This document shows positions 26,080 through 33,591 of a stretch of DNA of 64,000 nt, piece after piece (position 1 is the first letter of the stretch; every line of letters begins with the position of its first letter). Under the pieces are notes generated by a model. The model did not search any database and had not been told where the DNA came from. It worked only from the letters and a program-made list of their open reading frames with translations. Both the position numbers and the translations under genes were made by a program. The DNA comes from Actinocorallia populi. GTDB taxonomy: Bacteria; Actinomycetota; Actinomycetes; Streptosporangiales; Streptosporangiaceae. Location of the stretch: the NCBI RefSeq assembly GCF_002995495.1, contig NZ_PVZV01000001.1:372001-436000 (forward strand), read 5' to 3'.

Positions 26080-26229
26080 CTAGTGCGCGGCGACGGCCCT
26101 GGCGGCCTTGTAGGACGGCAGGATCATTTCAGAAGGATCAGCGGCGCCCGTGATGGGCCGAATGGAAATCACAGTCGCGCTTCCGACCGCACCGACGACC
26201 GACTCGATTTCCTTGAGCAGTTCGTTCAT
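26080..26229 (-). CDS. Candidate RiPP precursor peptide (49 residues)
   Basis: The peptide begins MNELLKEIESVVGAVGSATV and ends YKAARAVAAH, with a strong GGAGG five bases before the ATG. Charged amphipathic N-terminus (leader-like) is followed by a Ser/Thr/Pro-containing half with Ser22, Thr26, Ser33 and Ser39 and no Cys at all. It lies 33 bases upstream of the YcaO gene on the same strand. If it is the substrate, only oxazoline-type or other backbone changes are possible, not thiazoles. I do not recognise a named family. An upstream in-frame ATG would extend it but overlaps the neighbouring gene and lacks a ribosome-binding site. Confidence 0.6.
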   Translation of the reverse strand: MNELLKEIESVVGAVGSATVISIRPITGAADPSEMILPSYKAARAVAAH

Positions 26230-26343
26230 GACTTCCTCCAAGAAAGCGTGGTGGCGGATGGCTGAACCAAGGATCAATCGGGGGGCGGTCGGGGCGGTAG
26301 TGCCACACACACTACACAGGTGTGGATTTCCCATATCACACGA

Positions 26344-26380
26344 CTTGATCTTAACATTGTCCAGGACAGTTGTGATCAAG
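26344..26380. promoter_or_regulatory. Compound inverted repeat upstream of the YcaO operon
   Basis: CTTGATC (26344-26350) and GATCAAG (26374-26380) flank a perfect 11-base palindrome TGTCCAGGACA (26358-26368). The minus strand reads TCAAGTC here, the same heptad as before KSalpha. It could be an operator for the minus-strand peptide/YcaO promoter, the terminator of the preceding MBL gene, or both. Confidence 0.45.
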
Positions 26381-27284
26381 CGTGGCAAGATGGTAGCGAA
26401 CCATGGAACTCGACCATCTCGGCGAACGCGATACCCACATCGATCTGCGCTCCTTGCGGCATTCCATCGAGTTCGGCGTAGGCGCGGTGAAGGTTGCCCA
26501 CTATGCGTTCGGAATCCAGGAGCGCGCCGAATTCGCCGAGGTCAGCGGCCGCCGCGGCCTCCAGTACCGTGCGTCCGCGTGCGACGCCCTCGATCGCCAC
26601 GTCCATGAGCCAGGACAGGTAGCGCTCGGTCTGGTCGAGCAGTTCGGGCCCGCCGACCGGTCCGTGCCCCGGGACGACGGTCCGCGGGCCGAGTCCGCGC
26701 AGCTCCTCGATGACGGCGAGGGAGCCCGTGACCGACCCCATCAGGCAGAACGGCGTCGTGCCGGCCCAGACGACGTCGCCGGCGAACAGCACTCCGTCGT
26801 CCGGCAGCCACACGATCGTGTCACCCGAGGTGTGCGCGGGGCCGGAGTGCAGCAGGCTGACGCGGCGGTCGCCGACGTGCACGGCGGCGTTCCCGGTGTA
26901 GGTGATGTCGGCCGCGTCGACGGGCGTCCCGCCCCAGTCCACATCGGGCCACAGCCCGCGCAGTCCCGGGCCGGCGAGGATCTGGTCGCGGGCGCAGTCG
27001 GCGTGGGCGATGATCGTCGCCCGCGGCCGGAAGTAGGAGTTCCCGAAGGTGTGGTCGCCGTGGAAATGCGTGTTGACCAGATAGTCGGGTCCGTGCGGAG
27101 CCTTTGTTTCGATCGCGGTGATGAGTTCCTTCGTGCGGCGCTCCGTCGCCGTGGTGTCCACCAGGAGCACGCAGTCGGGATCGACGACGAGACCCGCGTT
27201 GTTCAGACACCATCCGCCATCCGGCTGGACGTAGGCGTAGACCGACTGCGCGACCTCCACGAGGCCGGGCTGTGATAGAGGCAT
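26376..27284 (-). CDS. Metallo-beta-lactamase-fold hydrolase/cyclase of the polyketide cluster
   Basis: 302 residues with a complete metallo-beta-lactamase metal site: HFHGDH (His73, His75, Asp77, His78), a His in SGPAHTSGD, Asp in LFAGDVVW and His in VPGHGPVG. In aromatic polyketide clusters such proteins serve as thioesterase-like hydrolases or late ring cyclases. Here its exact step is unknown. Its stop lies inside the inverted repeat that precedes the YcaO operon, 146 bases before the peptide gene, so the two could also be cotranscribed. It starts divergently from the SnoaL-like gene. Confidence 0.82.
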   Translation of the reverse strand: MPLSQPGLVEVAQSVYAYVQPDGGWCLNNAGLVVDPDCVLLVDTTATERRTKELITAIETKAPHGPDYLVNTHFHGDHTFGNSYFRPRATIIAHADCARDQILAGPGLRGLWPDVDWGGTPVDAADITYTGNAAVHVGDRRVSLLHSGPAHTSGDTIVWLPDDGVLFAGDVVWAGTTPFCLMGSVTGSLAVIEELRGLGPRTVVPGHGPVGGPELLDQTERYLSWLMDVAIEGVARGRTVLEAAAAADLGEFGALLDSERIVGNLHRAYAELDGMPQGAQIDVGIAFAEMVEFHGSLPSCHA

Positions 27285-27394
27285 TTCTCTTCCTCACTCT
27301 GTGGACGGGGCCACGATCGCAACCGAGAATCCAGCGCCGCTAGAGCCGCGGGAGAAAGGCTGTCGCCATTCAAGAGCGACGAGAGGACCGCAAG

Positions 27395-27838
27395 ATGGAA
27401 GCGCTCGCCCGCCGGAAGGTCAGTGCCGACGACTACGTCGACATCCTGGATTTCTATGCGCGCCAAATGCACGTGCTCGACGCGTTGAACCTCGAGGCGT
27501 ACGCCGACACCTTCACCGAGGACGGCGCCGTCGACCACGCGCACCGCGGGGAACGTGTCGAGGGGCGCGCGGCGATGATGAGGTCGATGGAGGCCGCCCT
27601 GCCCCGCTACCGCGATGTCGCGGTCAGGCACTGGTTCGACCACCTCCTGATCGAGCCCGCCGAGAACGGCTGGCACGTCGTGTACTACTCGCTCGTCACC
27701 AGGACCGACGCCGAGGGCAAGGTCGACTTCGAGCCGACCTTCACCGTCGAGGACGACCTGGTCCGCCTCGGGAACGGGGAGATCAGGACGAGGCTGCGCG
27801 TGGTCCACCGGGACGAGCCGGCCGGCGCGGGCGAGTAA
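27395..27838 (+). CDS. SnoaL/NTF2-like protein
   Basis: 147 residues with the cone-shaped NTF2-like fold pattern: N-terminal helices (YVDILDFYARQMHVLD), an LEAYADTFTEDGAVDH turn and a C-terminal beta sheet. Members in aromatic polyketide pathways act as cyclases or hydroxylation partners; others are dehydratase-like. GAGAGGA precedes the ATG. It is 3 bases upstream of RmlA and so co-transcribed with deoxysugar activation. The specific reaction cannot be assigned. Confidence 0.72.
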   Translation: MEALARRKVSADDYVDILDFYARQMHVLDALNLEAYADTFTEDGAVDHAHRGERVEGRAAMMRSMEAALPRYRDVAVRHWFDHLLIEPAENGWHVVYYSLVTRTDAEGKVDFEPTFTVEDDLVRLGNGEIRTRLRVVHRDEPAGAGE

Positions 27839-27841
27839 CCG

Positions 27842-28738
27842 ATGAGGGGCATCGTCCTTGCCGGCGGCAGCGGTACCCGGCTGCACCCGATCACCCTCGC
27901 GGTGTCCAAGCACCTGCTGCCCGTCTCCGACAAGCCGATGATCTACTACCCGTTGGCGACGCTGATGCAGGCGGGGATCCGGGACATCCTCATCATCACC
28001 ACCCCGCACGACCGGCCGCAGTTCGAGCGGCTGCTCGGCGACGGTGCCGAGCTCGGGCTGCGGCTGAGCTTCGCCGAGCAGGCCGCCCCCAACGGCCTGG
28101 CCGAGGCGTTCGTCATCGGCGAGGACTTCATCGGGTCCGACAAGGTGGCGCTGGTGCTGGGCGACAACGTCTTCCACGGCCAGGCCCTCGACGAGACCCT
28201 GGCGCTCAGCACCCGCGACGTGGACGGCTGCGTCCTGTTCGGGTACCGGGTGCCGAACCCGGAGCGGTTCGGCGTCGGCGAGACCGACCTCGAAGGCCGG
28301 CTGGTCTCCCTGGAGGAGAAGCCCGTCCGGCCCCGCTCCGACCGGGCCATCACCGGGCTCTACCTCTACGACAACCGGGTCGTGGAGGTGGCGAAGAACC
28401 TCCGGCCGTCGGTCCGCGGGGAGCTGGAGATCACCGACGTCAACCGGTGGTACCTGGAACGCGGCGCCGCGCGGCTGGTCGACCTGGGCGAGGGCGTCGC
28501 CTGGCTCGACACCGGCACGCCGGAGTCGCTGCTCAAGGCGGGGCAGTACGTCCGCACGATGGAGGAGCTGCAGAAGGTCCGGATCGCCTGCCTCGAGGAG
28601 ATCGCTCTTCGGATGGGCTTCATCACTCCCGATGAGTGCCTGCGGCTGGGCCGGCGCATGGCGAACTCCGCCTACGGGCGGCATGTGCTGTCGGTCGCCA
28701 CCGACGAGGCGTTCCGGCGGGAGCTCGTCTCCGTCTGA
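27842..28738 (+). CDS. rmlA: Glucose-1-phosphate thymidylyltransferase
   Basis: 298 residues with the nucleotidyltransferase signature GGSGTRLHPIT, a lysine-bearing VSKHLLPVSDKPMIYYP segment and LGDNVFHG metal site. It makes dTDP-glucose from glucose-1-phosphate and dTTP, the first step of dTDP-deoxysugar pathways; the actinobacterial long form and the sequence fit RmlA well. It is coupled to the SnoaL-like gene and is followed by a perfect 15-bp hairpin. Confidence 0.93.
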   Translation: MRGIVLAGGSGTRLHPITLAVSKHLLPVSDKPMIYYPLATLMQAGIRDILIITTPHDRPQFERLLGDGAELGLRLSFAEQAAPNGLAEAFVIGEDFIGSDKVALVLGDNVFHGQALDETLALSTRDVDGCVLFGYRVPNPERFGVGETDLEGRLVSLEEKPVRPRSDRAITGLYLYDNRVVEVAKNLRPSVRGELEITDVNRWYLERGAARLVDLGEGVAWLDTGTPESLLKAGQYVRTMEELQKVRIACLEEIALRMGFITPDECLRLGRRMANSAYGRHVLSVATDEAFRRELVSV

Positions 28739-28752
28739 CACGCGGGCTCGGC

Positions 28753-28787
28753 GGGTGGGAGGGCAGGCCGATCCTGCCCTCCCACCC
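28753..28787 (+). terminator. Perfect 15-bp hairpin after rmlA
   Basis: Arms 28753-28767 and 28773-28787 are exact reverse complements around a 5-base loop, 15 bases after the rmlA stop. No T-run follows, as usual for high-GC actinobacteria. Confidence 0.75.
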
Positions 28788-28850
28788 GGTCCTCCACCGG
28801 TTTCAGATGGTCACGAGCGGGATTCGAGCGCCCTTCTGCATCGTCGGCGC

Positions 28851-30242
28851 ATGCTGAAACCAAGGCCCTCGGAAGACCTGGATCTGCCCGCCCGCCTCGC
28901 GTCGTCAGCGGACCTCGCCGAGGACGTGCACCTCATCGACGCCTGGATGGAGGAGCGCAGCGCCGCCCACTCCTTCTCCGTCCGCCGGATCCCGTTCCGG
29001 GAGATGCACGGCTGGCGTTTCTGCCCCTCCACCGGGAATCTGGTCCACGACACCGGGCGGTTCTTCTCCGTTCAGGGCCTGCGGGCCGAGCGCCCCGGCG
29101 CCCCGGCCTGGAATCAGCCCGTACTCCACCAGCCCGAACTCGGCATCCTCGGCATCCTGGCCAAGGAGTTCGACGGCGTCCTGCACTTCCTGATGCAGGC
29201 CAAGTTCGAGCCGGGCAATCCGGTGCCGCTCATGCTCTCCCCGACCGTCCAGGCGACCTGGAGCAACTACAGCGGAGTGCACAAGGGCGGCAAGGTCACC
29301 TACGTCGACTACTTCGCCGTCCCGGGCCGCGGCCAGGTGCTCTCCGACGTGCTCCACTCCGAGCACGGCGACTGGTTCTACCGCAAGCGCAACCGCAACA
29401 TCATCGTCGAGGTCGACGCCGAGGACGACGTCCCGGTCGAGGACGACTTCCGCTGGATGTCCCTCGGCCAGATCAACGAGCTCATGGCCCGGGACAACAC
29501 CGTCAACATGAACGCCCGCACGGTGCTGGCGTGCCTGCCGCAGGCCTCGCCCCCGCCGGGGGCCGCCAAGGACGACTTCCGCCGCTCCCTCGCGGCCTCC
29601 CGCGACCCGGAGGCCGGCTCGCTCCTGCCGACCGTGGAGCTGCTCAGCTGGTTCACCGGCCGCCGGTCGGCGCACGACCTCGACGTCGTCCGGGTACCGC
29701 TGGGCCGGCTGGAGGGCTGGCACCGCACCCGCGAGGAGATCATGCGGGACGACGGCGGCCTCTGCCGGGTGGTCGCGGTGGCCGTCGGCGCCACCAGCCG
29801 GGAGGTCGCGGCCTGGAGCCAGCCGCTGGTCCGGCCGTGCGGCCGTGGACTGGTGGTGTTCCTGGTCAAGGAGTTCGGCGGAGTGCTGCACGTGCTCGTC
29901 CACGCGCGCGCCGAGCCGGGGTTCCTGGACGCGGTCGAGCTGGCCCCGACGGTCCAGCTCGTGTCGGCGGACCTCACGGCGGCGCCGTTCCTCGACCAGG
30001 TGCCCGCCCCCGGTTCGCCGTCGATCCGCTACTCGGCGATCCATGCCGAGGAGGGCGGCCGGTTCCTGGAAGCCGAGAGCCGCTACATGATCGTCGAGGC
30101 CTCCGACGCGACCTGTGCGGCCCCGCCGCCGCCCGGCTACGCCTGGGTGACGGTCGCCCAGCTGTCCGGGCTGCTGCGCCACGGCCAGTACGTCAACGTG
30201 CAGGCCCGCACGCTGCTCGCCTGCCTGAACTCGATCCGGTAG
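28851..30242 (+). CDS. NDP-hexose 2,3-dehydratase
   Basis: 463 residues composed of two repeats of the NDP-hexose 2,3-dehydratase domain (roughly 20-225 and 245-460). Each ends with a similar element (NMNARTVLACL and NVQARTLLACL), and each carries the FGGVLH/FDGVLH stretch. Proteins of the EvaA/TylX3/JadO type remove the 2-hydroxyl of dTDP-4-keto-6-deoxyglucose to begin 2,6-dideoxysugars. The ATG at 28851 has a weak ribosome-binding site; it lies between the rmlA terminator and the P450 gene. Confidence 0.92.
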   Translation: MLKPRPSEDLDLPARLASSADLAEDVHLIDAWMEERSAAHSFSVRRIPFREMHGWRFCPSTGNLVHDTGRFFSVQGLRAERPGAPAWNQPVLHQPELGILGILAKEFDGVLHFLMQAKFEPGNPVPLMLSPTVQATWSNYSGVHKGGKVTYVDYFAVPGRGQVLSDVLHSEHGDWFYRKRNRNIIVEVDAEDDVPVEDDFRWMSLGQINELMARDNTVNMNARTVLACLPQASPPPGAAKDDFRRSLAASRDPEAGSLLPTVELLSWFTGRRSAHDLDVVRVPLGRLEGWHRTREEIMRDDGGLCRVVAVAVGATSREVAAWSQPLVRPCGRGLVVFLVKEFGGVLHVLVHARAEPGFLDAVELAPTVQLVSADLTAAPFLDQVPAPGSPSIRYSAIHAEEGGRFLEAESRYMIVEASDATCAAPPPPGYAWVTVAQLSGLLRHGQYVNVQARTLLACLNSIR

Positions 30243-30260
30243 AGCGGGCTCGACCGAGGA

Positions 30261-30304
30261 TCAAGCCCTTTCATAGCCGCCTTGACTTACGTGCACGGTA
30301 GACC
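30261..30304 (+). promoter_or_regulatory. Candidate SARP box upstream of the P450
   Basis: TCAAGCC (30261), CATAGCC (30272) and TGACTTA (30283) sit at an exact 11-base period, and a TAGACC hexamer follows 9 bases later at 30299. The first heptad matches those before KSalpha; the third is poor. Confidence 0.4.
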
Positions 30305-30321
30305 TCTAGGGAGAGATGACC

Positions 30322-31542
30322 ATGACCGCAAGCATTGACGAGAAGCCGGAGACCGAGCAGCCGGTCTTCCCCTATCCCCGCGCGTGCCCGTTCTCGCTGC
30401 CCGCCGAGTACGGGCCGGCCATGGAGAAGTCCTCGGTCTTCAAGGTGAAGCTGGTCACCGGCAAAGAGGCCTGGGCGGTTACCGGTTATCAGAACAACCT
30501 CGAACTCCTGATGCACCCGCACGTCAGCTCCTCGCGCGAGCACGAGAACTTCCCGTTCTACTTCCACGCGCCGCCGGAGTTCCGCACCGAGACCTCGTTC
30601 ATCGGGTACGACGCCCCCCGGCACACCACCACCCGCCGCAAGGCCGCGGTGACCTTCACCAACCGCCGGGTCCAGCGGCTGCGCGAGAAGATCGCGGCGA
30701 ACGTGGACGAGCGGCTGGACGCCATGGAGGCGGCCGGCTCCCCGGCCGACCTGCACGAGTTCGTCTCGCTGCCGGTGCCCATGTCGATGATCTGCGAGCT
30801 GCTCGGCGTCCCGTACGAGGACCACGCGTTCTTCGCCGAGCACGGCACCAACCTGCTGGGCGGCCACGCCACCCAGGAGCAGCGGCAGGCCGCGATGGTC
30901 GAGGTCGGCAGGTACCTCGACAAGCTGGTGGACCTCAAGGAGGCCGAGCCGGGCGACGACCTGCTCAGCCGGGCGATCGTCGCGTACCGGGAGTCGGGCG
31001 AGGAGTACAGCAAGCGCGACCTGGTGAACCTGTGCCGGCTGCTGATGAACGGCGGGCACGAGACCACCGCCAACATGATCTCGTTGTGCACGATGGCCCT
31101 GCTGCAGAACCCGGACCAGCTGGCCGAGCTGCGCCGCGACCCGCAGCTGATCGGGCCCGCCATCGAGGAGCTGGTCCGCTACATCACCATCGGCGACCTG
31201 GCCGTGGGGCGGGTCGCGCTCGAGGACATCGAGATCGACGGGACGACGATCCCCAAGGGCGACGGCATCCTGTGCCTGATGATGACCGCCAACCGGGACG
31301 GCGGTGTCTTCGACCGCCCCGACGAGCTGATCCTGAGCCGCGGCACCCGCAAGCACCTGGGCTTCGGCCACGGGGCGCACTACTGCATCGGCGCCGACCT
31401 GGCCCGGGTCGAGCTGGAGATCGCCCTGACGAAGATCATCGATCGGTTCCCCGGCCTCGAGCTGGCCGTGCCGTTCGAGGACATCCGCACCAAGGAAGGC
31501 TCGGTCGTCTACGGGGTCTGGTCGTTGCCGGTCCGGTGGTGA
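30322..31542 (+). CDS. Cytochrome P450
   Basis: About 406 residues with all P450 marks: I-helix GGHETTAN, K-helix ExxR in EELVRYI, and heme loop FGHGAHYCIGADLARVE with the Cys ligand. It likely hydroxylates or epoxidises the polyketide or its side chain. The second ATG (30322) is chosen because GGGAG is 8 bases upstream; the ATG at 30316 is too close. A 2Fe-2S ferredoxin gene converges on it and is a plausible electron donor. Confidence 0.93.
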   Translation: MTASIDEKPETEQPVFPYPRACPFSLPAEYGPAMEKSSVFKVKLVTGKEAWAVTGYQNNLELLMHPHVSSSREHENFPFYFHAPPEFRTETSFIGYDAPRHTTTRRKAAVTFTNRRVQRLREKIAANVDERLDAMEAAGSPADLHEFVSLPVPMSMICELLGVPYEDHAFFAEHGTNLLGGHATQEQRQAAMVEVGRYLDKLVDLKEAEPGDDLLSRAIVAYRESGEEYSKRDLVNLCRLLMNGGHETTANMISLCTMALLQNPDQLAELRRDPQLIGPAIEELVRYITIGDLAVGRVALEDIEIDGTTIPKGDGILCLMMTANRDGGVFDRPDELILSRGTRKHLGFGHGAHYCIGADLARVELEIALTKIIDRFPGLELAVPFEDIRTKEGSVVYGVWSLPVRW

Positions 31543-31548
31543 CCCCCC

Positions 31549-31595
31549 GAGCGGCGCATGTCCCCGGATCGGCGATCCGGGGACATGCGCCGCTC
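31549..31595. terminator. Perfect 22-bp bidirectional hairpin
   Basis: Arms 31549-31570 and 31574-31595 are exact reverse complements with a 3-base loop, between the convergent P450 and ferredoxin genes. Confidence 0.85.
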
Positions 31596-31602
31596 AGAGC
31601 GA

Positions 31603-31926
31603 CTACTGCTGGCGTTCGGGCAGGTCCACCACCAGGCCGTCGAGCTCGTCGGTCACCGGCAGCTGGCAGCTCAGCCGGCTGTTCCCGCGGCGCGGGCATG
31701 CCGTCGAGTACAGGAGTTCGTCCTCGATCTCCGACATCTTCGGCAACGGCGCGCCGCTGCTCTCGTCGATGTAGACGTGGCAGGTGGAGCACATGGCGCC
31801 GCCACCGCACTCCGCGACGATTCCGCGGATTCCGTTGACCACGGCGCCCCGCATCACCGAATTACCGGTCGGGACGTCGACGACCGTCGCGGTTCCGTCC
31901 GTGCTCCTGTACGTGATCTCAGCCAT
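31603..31926 (-). CDS. 2Fe-2S ferredoxin (putidaredoxin type)
   Basis: 107 residues with ligand cysteines at 40, 46 and 49 (C-x5-C-x2-C) and Cys87, the spacing of adrenodoxin/putidaredoxin proteins. These shuttle electrons from a reductase to P450s. Most actinobacterial P450 partners are 3Fe-4S or 4Fe-4S ferredoxins, so a 2Fe-2S type beside the P450 is notable. No ferredoxin reductase is seen in the window. Confidence 0.92.
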   Translation of the reverse strand: MAEITYRSTDGTATVVDVPTGNSVMRGAVVNGIRGIVAECGGGAMCSTCHVYIDESSGAPLPKMSEIEDELLYSTACPRRGNSRLSCQLPVTDELDGLVVDLPERQQ

Positions 31927-32106
31927 TGATCCTGCCTCCGCGATTTCGCTGACCATGCTCTGCCCCACGTTGCCTCCCGCCGCCGGTGAAGCGCTGGAGG
32001 GCCGGTCGAAGAGCCGGTCTCCGGCAGTACGGCTCCAGGTTCCCTCGAGAGGGGCGCCCGATTCTGGCAGTGCGCATCCAGGCGCCCGATGACGAAGGAG
32101 GCTTTG

Positions 32107-33534
32107 ATGCCGAAGATCAGCACGCAGCCGGTCTGGACGGCCGCAGGACCCGGGGAGCGGCTGGAGCACACGACGCTCGAGGTCCCCGTGGACTACGCCG
32201 ACCCGCAGGGTGAGCGGATCACCATCGCCGTGAGCCGGCTGCGGGCCAAGGACCCCGCGCGGCGACGCGGCATCCTGCTGGGGGTGAACGGCGGGCCGGG
32301 CGGGGACGGAGGCCTCGGCCGCGACATGCCGCTCCGTTTCGCGGACACACCGCTGGCCGACGTCTACGACCTCGTCGGCTTCGACCCGCGCGGGACCGGC
32401 GCGTCCACCCGGTTGCTCATCGAGGTCACCCCCACGACCGCCCCGTTCGACTCCCGGCCTCCGGAGGAGGCTTTCGAGGCGATGGCGTCCGACATGCGAG
32501 AGCGCGAACTCGGCTGCCAGCGGGCCGGCGGCGCTCTGCGGCCCCACATCAGCACCCGCAACACCGCACGCGACATGGACGCCATCAGGGAGGCGCTGGG
32601 AGAGGAGAAGCTGAGCTTCCTCGGCTACGCCTACGGCAGCTACGTGGGCGTCGTCTACGGGACGATGTTCCCCGAGCGGCTGGACCGCAGCCTGCTGGAC
32701 TCGTGCGTGCACCCTGGCTGGACCTGGCGGCAGCAGTTCTTGGAGCAGGCCCGCGCCATCCGTGAGAACGTCGACAAGTGGGCGGAGTGGACCGCTCGTC
32801 GCAACAGCCGCTTCGGCCTCGGCACGTCCGCCGGCGAGGTGTTCGCGGCCGTGGAACGGGTCGCGGCGCACCTGGACGCCCGGCCGCACGGCATGCACGC
32901 CCGCACCTCCTATGACGGCATCGTGGGCGGTCTGTCGACCGACCGTTCGGCATGGGAGAAGCTGGCCGGGCTCGTCGGTGCGCTGCTGGAGGCGGCCGAC
33001 GACGGTGACACTGGGAAAGCGGACGCACTGCTGGCCGACCACAGCACGGGAGGCTGGGGTGCGCGGGCCAGTGAGCAGACGCGCCAAAGCGTCCTGGAGG
33101 CGGTGACGCTGGAGACCGAGTGGCCCGCCGACCTGGAGACGTACTACGCGGACATGCGCATGTGCCGGGAGCACCACCCCTACGGGCACGGAGTCCTGCG
33201 GGCGGCTCCTTGGGTGGGCGCCTTCCGCACCTTCGAGTCGCCCGAACCGCCGACGGTCCCCGCCCGGGACGGCTACCCGGTGGGACTCATCGTCCAGGCC
33301 GACGGCGACCCGCTCGATCAGTACGAGGGCGGGGTGGCGATGGCGGAGCTCCTCGGCCACCACCTGATCACCGTGGAGCAGTCCGGCGACCACGAGGTCT
33401 ACGTGCTGAGCGGCGCCAACCCCGCACTGGAGGAGCTCGTGGAGCGCTACCTGGTGGACGGCGCCCTGCCGCCGGCCCGGGTGAGCGTCCCGGGGGCTCA
33501 CCCGCCTCCGCCGGTCCCGGAGGACACCCCCTGA
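32107..33534 (+). CDS. TAP-like alpha/beta hydrolase lacking the nucleophile Ser
   Basis: 475 residues related to the tripeptidyl-aminopeptidase-like alpha/beta hydrolases: oxyanion segment VNGGPGGDGG, DPRGTG, and the C-terminal Asp and His regions VQADGDP and SGDHEVY. The nucleophile elbow reads LGYAYGSYVG, so Ala175 (codon GCC at 32629) occupies the place of the catalytic Ser in the family's GxSYG. It is probably not a peptidase; it may act as a binding protein, cyclase or non-hydrolytic catalyst. No signal peptide is seen, unlike secreted TAP proteases. Start at 32107 follows AAGGAGG at a good distance. Confidence 0.78.
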   Translation: MPKISTQPVWTAAGPGERLEHTTLEVPVDYADPQGERITIAVSRLRAKDPARRRGILLGVNGGPGGDGGLGRDMPLRFADTPLADVYDLVGFDPRGTGASTRLLIEVTPTTAPFDSRPPEEAFEAMASDMRERELGCQRAGGALRPHISTRNTARDMDAIREALGEEKLSFLGYAYGSYVGVVYGTMFPERLDRSLLDSCVHPGWTWRQQFLEQARAIRENVDKWAEWTARRNSRFGLGTSAGEVFAAVERVAAHLDARPHGMHARTSYDGIVGGLSTDRSAWEKLAGLVGALLEAADDGDTGKADALLADHSTGGWGARASEQTRQSVLEAVTLETEWPADLETYYADMRMCREHHPYGHGVLRAAPWVGAFRTFESPEPPTVPARDGYPVGLIVQADGDPLDQYEGGVAMAELLGHHLITVEQSGDHEVYVLSGANPALEELVERYLVDGALPPARVSVPGAHPPPPVPEDTP

Positions 33535-33536
33535 CG

Positions 33537-33582
33537 CACGCGGGCCGGGCCGCCGGAAGTCGGGGGCGGCCCGGCCCGCGTG
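33537..33582. terminator. 18-bp bidirectional hairpin
   Basis: Arms 33537-33554 and 33565-33582 are exact reverse complements around a 10-base loop, just after the hydrolase stop and just before the convergent rmlB stop at 33592. Confidence 0.8.
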
Positions 33583-33591
33583 TGCGGTGGA

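Noticed and set aside
26080-26388. A longer version of the small peptide (102 residues) with several Cys in the extension
   Set aside because: The upstream ATG lies at the 3' end of the MBL gene with no ribosome-binding site, while GGAGG stands directly before the ATG at 26229. The Cys codons fall in the promoter/palindrome region.
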